A stretch of 5,622 nt of DNA from Deltaproteobacteria bacterium (GTDB lineage Bacteria; Desulfobacterota; Desulfobacteria; Desulfobacterales; C00003060), in the NCBI GenBank assembly GCA_019309815.1, contig JAFDFO010000140.1, forward strand, positions 1-5,622. The letters run 5' to 3'. This document shows, piece by piece, positions 1 to 5,336 of the stretch. The first letter of the stretch is position 1. The number at the start of each line of letters is the position of its first letter. Under the pieces are notes generated by a model. The model did no database searches, was not told the DNA's origin, and was given only the letters and a program-made list of their open reading frames with translations. Position numbers and translations under genes: made by a program.

Positions 1-71
1 GGACGACTGGATTTGAACCAGCGACCCCAGCGTCCCGAACGCTGTGCTCTACCAGGCTGAGCCACGTCCCG
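1..71 (-). tRNA. tRNA-Pro (anticodon CGG), 3' end cut by window edge
   Basis: Read on the minus strand from 71 down to 1, this folds as a tRNA. The acceptor 5' strand is CGGGACG, the D arm contains the usual GCTCAGCCTGGTAGAGC, and the anticodon stem is CAGCG/CGCTG. The 7-nt loop TTCGGGA puts CGG at positions 34-36, so it reads CCG codons (proline). The T arm has the loop TTCAAAT closed by GCTGG/CCAGT, with one G-T wobble. The acceptor 3' strand is visible only as CGTCC. The final two paired bases, the discriminator and any encoded CCA lie outside the window. Its own promoter sits directly upstream, between it and purA. Confidence 0.95.
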
Positions 72-97
72 ACAAGACACCTCAGCAAAATGTCCTC

Positions 98-126
98 TTT
101 TTACGTTACTTGCCCAATAGTGTCAA
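98..126 (-). promoter_or_regulatory. sigma70-type promoter for tRNA-Pro
   Basis: On the minus strand a perfect -35 box TTGACA (121-126) is separated by exactly 17 nt from a -10-like box TAAAAA (98-103, 4 of 6 matches to TATAAT). The predicted start near position 91 leaves a leader of about 20 nt before the mature tRNA 5' end at 71. It lies in the 71-bp gap after the purA stop codon, so the tRNA can be transcribed independently of purA. No clear intrinsic terminator is seen between purA and this promoter, so read-through from purA is also possible. Confidence 0.6.
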
Positions 127-142
127 GATGCTTTGTGTAGTG

Positions 143-1432
143 CTAGAACGGGTCTTGCAGGACCATAGTCTGTTGCCTGCCGGGCCCAACTGAGATGATC
201 TGAACCGGTGTTTCCACGAGTTCTTCTACCCGCTTAACATAGTTCCTGGCATTTTCCGGCAGGTCTTCGAAGTGCTTTGCCTGTGTGAGGTCCTCTGTCC
301 ACCCCGGAAGCTCTTCGTAGACGGGCTCGCACCCCTCAAGCATCTTTATGGAAGGAGGAAATTCGGTGAGCGTATCGTTTTTGTATTGATATGCTGTAGC
401 AATCTTTAGGGTATCCAGGCCACTCAAGACGTCGAGTTTGGTCATGGCAATACCCGTAAGGCCGTTAAGTCGCGCGGCATTACGCACTACGACAGTGTCA
501 AGCCACCCGCACCGGCGGCGTCTCCCCGTAGTGGCGCCAAACTCGGCACCCTTTTCCTGAAGACGGTCTCCGATTTCATCTTCGAGCTCGGTGGGAAAGG
601 GCCCTGCTCCCACACGAGTGGTGTAAGCCTTGACCATGCCCACAACGGCATCTATCCGGGTGGGACCGATCCCGGCTCCGCAACACGCATTTCCGGCCAC
701 TGTATTGGATGAAGTCACATACGGATATGTTCCATGGTCAATATCAAGGTGCGTTCCCTGAGCACCCTCAAACAGGACGTTGTGTCCGGCCTTGATCGCC
801 TCACTGATCAAGACGGAGACATTTGCCACGTGGGGGCGAAGGGTTTCTGCATAGGGGAGGTATTCTTCAAGAATCGCTGCTTCGTCTATCGTTTCAGACT
901 TAAGAAACTCCTTTAAATAAAAGGTCTTTTCGCCCAGGATACAAGATAATTTGTCCTTGAACATCTCCTCGTCAATCAGATCGCAAAAACGAATCCCGCG
1001 ACGCGTTGCCTTGTCTTCATAGCAGGGCCCGATCCCCCGACCTGTAGTACCCAGCTTCTTGTCTCCCTTTACCCGCTCCCTGCCATGGTCTATCAGCTTG
1101 TGGTAAGGCATAATGAGGTGGGCGTTTTCGCTGACAATGAGATTGTCGGGGTTGACTGAAATACCGCGTCCCCGCAGATGTTCAATCTCTTGAATCAGGA
1201 CCCCGGGGTCGACGACAACACCATTTCCGATCAAACAGACCTTGTCCGGGTGAAGAATTCCGGACGGGATCAGATGGCTTATAAACGATTCTCCATCTAC
1301 AACCATGGTGTGGCCGGCGTTGTTGCCCCCCTGAAACCGGACGACAAGCCGGGCCTTCTCTGCGAGAACGTCTACGACCTTTCCCTTGCCTTCGTCTCCC
1401 CACTGGGTTCCAATGACTATGACGTTGGACAT
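143..1432 (-). CDS. purA: adenylosuccinate synthase (IMP-aspartate ligase)
   Basis: Cytoplasmic homodimeric enzyme of AMP synthesis: IMP + aspartate + GTP gives adenylosuccinate + GDP + phosphate. The 429-residue product is full length (the E. coli enzyme is 432). Visible signatures are the N-terminal GTQWGDEGKGK phosphate loop with the catalytic Asp13, and NNAGH with the catalytic His41. GTTGRGIGP (128-136) and Arg144 belong to the IMP site. NTVAGNACCGAGIGPTR (243-259) is conserved, GATTGRRRRCGW (299-310) is the aspartate-binding loop region, and TKLD (331-334) is the guanine-recognition motif. The end carries SVGPGRQQT. The ATG start at 1432 is supported by AAGGAG (1439-1444 on the plus strand as CTCCTT) with 6-nt spacing. 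It is transcribed away from the membrane fusion gene, from a promoter about 170 nt upstream with a structured leader. All key residues are intact. Confidence 0.98.
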   Translation of the reverse strand: MSNVIVIGTQWGDEGKGKVVDVLAEKARLVVRFQGGNNAGHTMVVDGESFISHLIPSGILHPDKVCLIGNGVVVDPGVLIQEIEHLRGRGISVNPDNLIVSENAHLIMPYHKLIDHGRERVKGDKKLGTTGRGIGPCYEDKATRRGIRFCDLIDEEMFKDKLSCILGEKTFYLKEFLKSETIDEAAILEEYLPYAETLRPHVANVSVLISEAIKAGHNVLFEGAQGTHLDIDHGTYPYVTSSNTVAGNACCGAGIGPTRIDAVVGMVKAYTTRVGAGPFPTELEDEIGDRLQEKGAEFGATTGRRRRCGWLDTVVVRNAARLNGLTGIAMTKLDVLSGLDTLKIATAYQYKNDTLTEFPPSIKMLEGCEPVYEELPGWTEDLTQAKHFEDLPENARNYVKRVEELVETPVQIISVGPGRQQTMVLQDPF

Positions 1433-1488
1433 GTTCAGCTCCTTGGCCGCTTTACTCGCCTTAGTGTTCAGTGTTGCTGTGAGTCAAA

Positions 1489-1510
1489 ACCCGGTCCACT
1501 GAGACCGGGT
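1489..1510 (-). terminator. terminator-like hairpin in the purA leader
   Basis: ACCCGGTC (1489-1496) and GACCGGGT (1503-1510) form a perfect 8-bp GC-rich stem with a 6-nt loop. On the minus strand the stem is followed by TTTGAC, a short U run. It lies between the purA promoter and the purA start, about 56 nt upstream of the ATG. If it terminates at all, it would therefore attenuate purA rather than end an upstream gene. The U tract is short, so it may be only a leader or mRNA-stability hairpin. On the plus strand no T run follows. Confidence 0.4.
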
Positions 1511-1517
1511 CACGGAG

Positions 1518-1540
1518 AGTAAATAGCTCGGCTGTTTACT
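1518..1540. repeat. 23-bp near-perfect palindrome, possible operator or leader hairpin
   Basis: AGTAAATAGC (1518-1527) and GCTGTTTACT (1531-1540) are inverted repeats around a 3-nt centre TCG. Nine of ten positions are Watson-Crick and one is T-G on the plus strand, which becomes an A-C mismatch in the minus-strand (purA leader) RNA. It lies inside the predicted purA leader, about 60-80 nt downstream of the predicted transcript start and 7 nt upstream of the terminator-like hairpin. It does not resemble the E. coli PurR box. A dimeric repressor site or the first hairpin of the leader are both plausible; neither is proven. Confidence 0.45.
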
Positions 1541-1606
1541 TACTGTCTGCTCAAATCCTGAAGACGAACCACCATTGATCGAGAGGCTGCCGTCAAGGAG
1601 ATTTTC

Positions 1607-1635
1607 CTAATAGCAAAACGTGGCCTGATTGTCAA
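1607..1635 (-). promoter_or_regulatory. sigma70-type promoter for purA
   Basis: On the minus strand the -35 box TTGACA (1630-1635) is a perfect match. It is followed by a 17-nt spacer and the -10 box TATTAG (1607-1612, 4 of 6 matches). The predicted start near 1600 gives a 5' leader of about 168 nt before the purA ATG, long enough to hold the two hairpins described separately. It is the best-scoring promoter in this intergenic region by eye. Confidence 0.6.
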
Positions 1636-1682
1636 TCTTGGCGGGCGTTCGCGTGTACCTGTCCAAGTCTTCGTTGCCTTTG

Positions 1683-1703
1683 GGTCTTAATCGTATTAGA
1701 ACC
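1683..1703. repeat. imperfect palindrome upstream of the membrane fusion gene
   Basis: GGTCTTAAT (1683-1691) and ATTAGAACC (1695-1703) pair around a 3-nt centre CGT with seven Watson-Crick pairs, one G-T and one mismatch. It ends 43 nt before the ATG at 1747 and overlaps a -10-like TATTAG (1694-1699). It could be an operator for the rightward gene or a hairpin in its leader. With a mismatch and a short arm it may also be chance. Confidence 0.25.
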
Positions 1704-1746
1704 TGTAGCCATCTGATTCTGCATGCCCTTGAGCACTTGACTCGCG

Positions 1747-4700
1747 ATGCGAAACGCACACACCCAACAACACCCGACCAATCAAGATTCCATGCTCTCG
1801 GCGTTCATCCTGGGATGCTTTTTTCTTTCAGGGATTGCCGGATTGACCTATGAGGTCCTGTGGGTACGGATGATCGACAAGGTTGTGGGCAGTGCACCAT
1901 TCGCGGTGGCCACTGTGTTGTCGATTTTCATGGGCGGATTGGCACTGGGAAGCTATCTGGCAGGGAAATACATAGACCGACTGTCCAAAAGTCGTTTATT
2001 GTTCCTCTACGGCTCGGTGGAGGTAGCTATTGGCGTCTATGCGCTCTTGATACCCCTTTTTACGACATGGGCCAAACCGATCTATGCCCTGGCTTACAAC
2101 TACCTCTTTCACTACTTCTGGCTGTACCAGATATTCGCCTTTCTGGGGTGTACGGTCATTCTAATCATTCCCACCGCCTTGATGGGCGTGACGTTACCGG
2201 TGCTGTGTCGATTCTACGTAACCCACCTTGACCACCTCGGATCACGGACCGGAAGACTTTACGGCATTAACACGGTGGGGGCTGCTGCGGGTGCGCTGTT
2301 CTGCGGCTTCTTTCTAATCAACAAGATTGGCATTTGGGGAACACTTTTTGTGGCGGCGGCGATTAACGGGGTTGTGGGTATCTGTTGCATCATGGTGAGC
2401 CGGGTGCCTCATCTTCACATTTCTGACCGGTTACCACAGAGGTACGAAGATACGGACCTGGAAGGGCAAAGCGTAACGGAGTCACCGGCGCAAATAACTC
2501 GCGAACCCACGGTTGTGTGGGCGCTTCTGATTTTTGCTGTTTCCGGATTTTCTGCCATGGCCTACGAGGTGATCTGGACGCGCCTTTTGGGGTTGATTAT
2601 CGGCCCTACGACATATTCGTTCACGCTCGTGATTGCCTCATTCATCGTTGGACTGGCTGTGGGGAGTCTGTACTTCGGTTTGCTGGGCGATCGCGTGAAG
2701 GGGGTATTTTCCCTCCTTGTTGGAACACAGCTTTGTGCTGCCTGCCTTGCTCTTCTGGTCAGCCAGTTTCTTGGAAACAGCCAATTCTTCTTTGCCAAAC
2801 TGATCTATACTTTTCGGGATCATTTTGGTGAAATGATTGTGCTGCAATTCATCATCATTTTCCTTGTTTTACTAGGGCCTACGGTCCTGCTTGGTGCTAC
2901 GTTCCCTTTGGTGAACCGCATATACGCCCGCTCTATTCCCGTTCTGGGTAAGTCAATAGGGACCGCTTATGCTCTGAATACGCTTGGTGCCATCTTGGGA
3001 TCGGTTGCGGCGGGATTCATTCTGATTCCCTGGTTGGGCAAAGAGAATGGTCTCAGGTTTGTTATGGCGCTGCAGTTCACCGTGGCCCTCATAGCCTGGT
3101 TGGCACACGCTATGCACACCAAACGCATGGCTTCCCAATGGCGTATGCTGTCAGGAATGGTGCTACTGGGCGTGATCCTTGTCTTGAACTTTCCCTCATG
3201 GAACCGTCAACTCCTTTCGTATGGTCGGTATCGCAACCTGGAAAACATGGGAGACTATCTTACGGCCATTTCGTGGCCTGAGGCGCTCTATCGTGGCTCC
3301 GGCAACTTAGCCGAATACGAAACCAGGCCGGAGATTGTATTTTACGGCGACGGCATTGGAGGGTTCACCACTGTTGAAAAGGAGACCAACAGCCTGGGTA
3401 CGGTCAAGTATTCGCTGCTGAACAGTGGAAAACCGGACGCATCATCTCACGAAGACAGGTCTACCCAGACCCTTCTTGCTCATGTTCCTCTTCTTTTCCA
3501 CCCGCATCCTGAAACTGTCATGGTCTTAGGGCTCGCCAGCGGCATGACAGCCGGTGAAGCACTTCTTTATCCCATTAAACGGCTCGATGTTCTTGAAATC
3601 AATGCAGAGGCGGTAAGAGCCTGTGAAATCTTCACGCCCTGGAATAATGACTGCTTAAATGACCCCAGAATCCGAATCATCGTTCAAGACGGTCGGAATC
3701 ACCTTGCCCTGACCCGAAACAAATACGACATAATCATTTCAGAGCCTTCCAATCCCTGGATGGCGGGGCTTGCAAACCTCTACACGCTGGAATTCTTTCA
3801 AACAGTGAAGGAACGTCTTCGAAGCCCCGGCATCTTTGTCCAGTGGGTCCATTCATACGAAATGGACTGGCCCACCTTTGCCCTGATCGGGAGAACGTTT
3901 TCCAAAGTCTTTGAGAGTGGTCTATTGCTGACAACAGTCCAGGCAGATCACCTGCTGGTCGGGTTCTCGGGACAGGAAGGTTTTAACCTTGAAGTGGGCG
4001 AAGAGAATATCAAGTACGCACAGCGATCCAAGAACGTCTCTCTTGCAAATGCGAGTCTGCCGTTTCGAATGATTATCACAGAGAATCTTAAGGACTTCTT
4101 TGGACCTGGACCGCTCCACACGGATACCTGGCCGCGGCTTGAGTTTTCTGCTCCCAGACAGCTTCACAGGTACGATCTCCCATCTCAAGATAGAATGACC
4201 AGGGGACACGGGCTTTCCTCGAAAACCAAAGAGGTTATTGGAGCAGGAAGTCACGTTGACGGCATACTGGACAAGATCGAATTCTTAGCATCAGCCCATT
4301 CCCCAAATCTGGAAATCCCTGATCTTCAGGATGCATCGATTTCTCAGAAGGACCGTTTGCAGGCAATCCTGAATCGATACTGCACCGAGACGCTTGTTCA
4401 GAACTACGAGATGTTTCCGTGTCAGGATATGAAAGCAGAGTGCGCAGAACGCCAGGCCAACGGGATTCGCCAACATCTGGCCATCAACCCCGGGGATGCC
4501 TCAGGCTACTACGATCTGGGGCTTGCCCTTGAACGGATGGGGAGGACAGAAGAAGCTGTTGAACAGCTGCGGAGGGCCATTTCACTGAATCCCTTTTATG
4601 TAAACGCATACAACAGGCTTGGAGTCGTCATGACCAGACAAGGAAGGTTTGAGGAGGCCATTGACTGTTTCTCAGAGGTGCTGCGGATTAAACCAGGGGA

Positions 4701-4761
4701 TGCGGCGGCAGAACGAAATCTGGAAGCCATTTCACACTTATCAAACAAGCCGGTGAGGTAA
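1747..4761 (+). CDS. fused MFS-like membrane protein / spermidine-synthase-like domain / TPR protein
   Basis: A 1004-residue inner-membrane fusion of the fused MFS/spermidine synthase type; its reaction is not established. Residues 17-218 and 256-456 are two related six-helix halves. Each carries YEVxWxR (35-41; 273-279), PTxLxGxTxP (142-151; 378-387) and an NTxGAxxG motif (175-182; 411-418). A hydrophilic linker (about 219-255) joins them and a further hydrophobic segment follows at 467-482. The Rossmann-like aminopropyltransferase domain spans about 530-740, with the SAM-site loop VLGLASGMTAGE (593-604), VLEIN (615-619), VQDGR (646-650) and ISEPSNPWMAG (664-674). In classical enzymes the last motif has a DxxDP acidic pair; here it is Glu666 and Asn669. 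A family-like HTDTWPRLEFSAPR lies at 791-804. TPR units are at about 918-950 and 951-984, with a degenerate one before. An in-frame TGA at 1738 prevents a longer start. ATG 1747 has only a weak ribosome site, and ATG 1792 (Met16, directly before the first helix) is a credible alternative. Confidence 0.88.
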   Translation: MRNAHTQQHPTNQDSMLSAFILGCFFLSGIAGLTYEVLWVRMIDKVVGSAPFAVATVLSIFMGGLALGSYLAGKYIDRLSKSRLLFLYGSVEVAIGVYALLIPLFTTWAKPIYALAYNYLFHYFWLYQIFAFLGCTVILIIPTALMGVTLPVLCRFYVTHLDHLGSRTGRLYGINTVGAAAGALFCGFFLINKIGIWGTLFVAAAINGVVGICCIMVSRVPHLHISDRLPQRYEDTDLEGQSVTESPAQITREPTVVWALLIFAVSGFSAMAYEVIWTRLLGLIIGPTTYSFTLVIASFIVGLAVGSLYFGLLGDRVKGVFSLLVGTQLCAACLALLVSQFLGNSQFFFAKLIYTFRDHFGEMIVLQFIIIFLVLLGPTVLLGATFPLVNRIYARSIPVLGKSIGTAYALNTLGAILGSVAAGFILIPWLGKENGLRFVMALQFTVALIAWLAHAMHTKRMASQWRMLSGMVLLGVILVLNFPSWNRQLLSYGRYRNLENMGDYLTAISWPEALYRGSGNLAEYETRPEIVFYGDGIGGFTTVEKETNSLGTVKYSLLNSGKPDASSHEDRSTQTLLAHVPLLFHPHPETVMVLGLASGMTAGEALLYPIKRLDVLEINAEAVRACEIFTPWNNDCLNDPRIRIIVQDGRNHLALTRNKYDIIISEPSNPWMAGLANLYTLEFFQTVKERLRSPGIFVQWVHSYEMDWPTFALIGRTFSKVFESGLLLTTVQADHLLVGFSGQEGFNLEVGEENIKYAQRSKNVSLANASLPFRMIITENLKDFFGPGPLHTDTWPRLEFSAPRQLHRYDLPSQDRMTRGHGLSSKTKEVIGAGSHVDGILDKIEFLASAHSPNLEIPDLQDASISQKDRLQAILNRYCTETLVQNYEMFPCQDMKAECAERQANGIRQHLAINPGDASGYYDLGLALERMGRTEEAVEQLRRAISLNPFYVNAYNRLGVVMTRQGRFEEAIDCFSEVLRIKPGDAAAERNLEAISHLSNKPVR

Positions 4762-4766
4762 TCAAA

Positions 4767-4967
4767 GTGTTGTTGGAATTTGCCAGGTTGCTGGGTCTGA
4801 GCGGAGATACATCTTTTGCCTTTGGCCCTGCAAAAGAAGCAATCATCTTTATAGTCTGCGGATTGATTCTGGCTCTTGTCGGGTACAAGATAAAAGGGGT
4901 GTTGGGTTCGATCGTGGCGCTTGTATTGGGGGGGATTGCGTTGTTATATATGAAAGGATATTTCTAG
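4767..4967 (+). CDS. small two-helix membrane protein, coupled to the fusion gene
   Basis: A 66-residue product I do not recognise as a named family. It starts at GTG 4767, only 5 nt after the stop of the fusion gene. GGTGAGG (4752-4758) overlaps the end of that gene 8 nt before the GTG and can serve as ribosome site, which suggests translational coupling. The N-terminal 22 residues are mildly amphipathic and contain MLLEFARLLGL. Two hydrophobic segments follow, about residues 24-40 (AIIFIVCGLILALVGYK) and 44-61 (GVLGSIVALVLGGIALLYM), separated by a basic turn KIKG. They are rich in Gly, Ala, Val and Leu, as expected for a tight helical hairpin in the inner membrane. Codon choice resembles the upstream gene. 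Coupling suggests it could accompany or stabilise the fusion protein, but this is inference. It is short enough that a chance frame cannot be fully excluded. Confidence 0.65.
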   Translation: MLLEFARLLGLSGDTSFAFGPAKEAIIFIVCGLILALVGYKIKGVLGSIVALVLGGIALLYMKGYF

Positions 4968-5013
4968 GAGCCATCTCACGCATTGCCCTCGAACCTGATT
5001 CTAAATTTGAGAT

Positions 5014-5040
5014 AGCTTCTAGTGTTATGTCCCAGAAGTT
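5014..5040 (+). terminator. weak hairpin after the operon, possible terminator
   Basis: AGCTTCTAG (5014-5022) and CCAGAAGTT (5032-5040) pair with seven Watson-Crick pairs, one G-T and one A-C mismatch around a 9-nt loop, followed by GTTTGC. It begins 47 nt after the stop of the small membrane protein. The stem is not GC-rich and the T run is poor, so it is at best an inefficient terminator. Confidence 0.22.
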
Positions 5041-5070
5041 GTTTGCAAAGGTCAAAGCATTGATGATATC

Positions 5071-5241
5071 CGCGTTGATTCGTTAAAGTCCAAAATTCGA
5101 AGCACGAAATTCGTACTGTTCTCAAGGCGCATGCCGCAATTCTCTAATGTTCTAAACGGTTTGTGAAGTGTTTCGGTCATTTGAATTTTGGTCATTCGGA
5201 TTTGTTTCGTGCTTCGATATTCGAATTTCGGATTTAACGCG
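5071..5241. repeat. MITE-like intergenic element with long imperfect inverted ends
   Basis: The left arm (5083-5109) and right arm (5205-5237) are inverted copies. The shared blocks, read from the outside in, are TTAAA, TCC, AAATTCGA and AGCACGAAA. The left arm has one extra G (5088) and the right arm has a 7-nt insertion (5214-5220) that repeats the TCGA step. CGCGTT (5071-5076) and AACGCG (5236-5241) extend the symmetry outward, with an extra 8 nt on the left. The longest uninterrupted match is 13 bp (5097-5109 with 5205-5217). The interior of about 95 bp has no coding potential. The style, dense in TTCG/CGAA and AAATTCGAA, resembles dispersed intergenic repeats I associate with delta-proteobacterial and planctomycete genomes. 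That association is from memory and not checked. No transposase is present, so it would need one in trans. Confidence 0.6.
5175..5204. repeat. tandem pair of 15-nt units inside the element
   Basis: GGTCATTTGAATTTT (5175-5189) is followed immediately by GGTCATTCGGATTTG (5190-5204). The two match at 12 of 15 positions, with two of the three differences being transitions. The pair abuts the right inverted arm and appears to be part of the element's internal structure. Confidence 0.5.
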
Positions 5242-5336
5242 TCGTCTTTGTGCGGGAAGAGCCAATCATGGAATTATGTAAGTTATTCCCGGGACGCAAC
5301 ACTAGTACTAGATAATCCGGACAGATCTCCAAAGGC

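Larger units (their letters stand above)
1433..1746. other. divergent intergenic region between purA and the membrane fusion gene
   Basis: These 314 bp contain no supported gene. From left to right they hold the purA Shine-Dalgarno site, a terminator-like GC-rich hairpin, a 23-bp near-perfect palindrome, the purA promoter and an imperfect palindrome near the rightward gene. No convincing rightward promoter was found. A TATTAG at 1694-1699 has no matching -35 box at 16-18 nt. The region was also inspected for a tRNA or riboswitch-like fold, and none was recognised. Confidence 0.7.
4968..5336. other. convergent intergenic region with repeat element
   Basis: These 369 bp lie between the rightward two-gene operon and the leftward lyase gene. 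They contain a weak hairpin shortly after the operon and an inverted-repeat element of about 170 bp. After 5241 there is a stretch with nothing recognisable except a 10-bp palindrome CTAGTACTAG (5302-5311). The short open frames on either strand have no ribosome site and no protein-like composition. No strong intrinsic terminator for either flanking gene is evident. Confidence 0.7.

Noticed and set aside
734..916. Open frame on the plus strand inside purA
   Set aside because: It lies wholly antisense to a perfectly conserved purA, has no ribosome site and no family resemblance.
1178..1522. 114-codon plus-strand frame covering the purA 5' end and leader
   Set aside because: It overlaps the catalytic N-terminus of purA in antisense and runs through the purA leader hairpins. 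The composition is not protein-like and there is no start signal.
1540..1575. 11-codon leader peptide frame upstream of purA
   Set aside because: No Shine-Dalgarno sequence precedes its ATG and the codons show no run of a regulatory amino acid. It is kept only as a note within the leader finding.
1674..1699. TTGCCT and TATTAG as a promoter for the fusion gene
   Set aside because: The spacer is 14 nt, too short for a sigma70 promoter, and no good -35 box lies at 16-18 nt from the TATTAG.
3922..4254. 110-codon minus-strand frame inside the fusion gene
   Set aside because: Antisense shadow within a continuous, domain-supported coding region; no ribosome site or recognisable motif.
4849..5055. 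68-codon minus-strand frame opposite the small membrane protein
   Set aside because: It lacks a ribosome site and has low-complexity polar composition, while the plus-strand frame has coupling and clear membrane helices.
5302..5311. 10-bp palindrome CTAGTACTAG after the lyase gene
   Set aside because: Too short and AT-rich, without a following T run on either strand, so it does not qualify as a terminator; likely chance.
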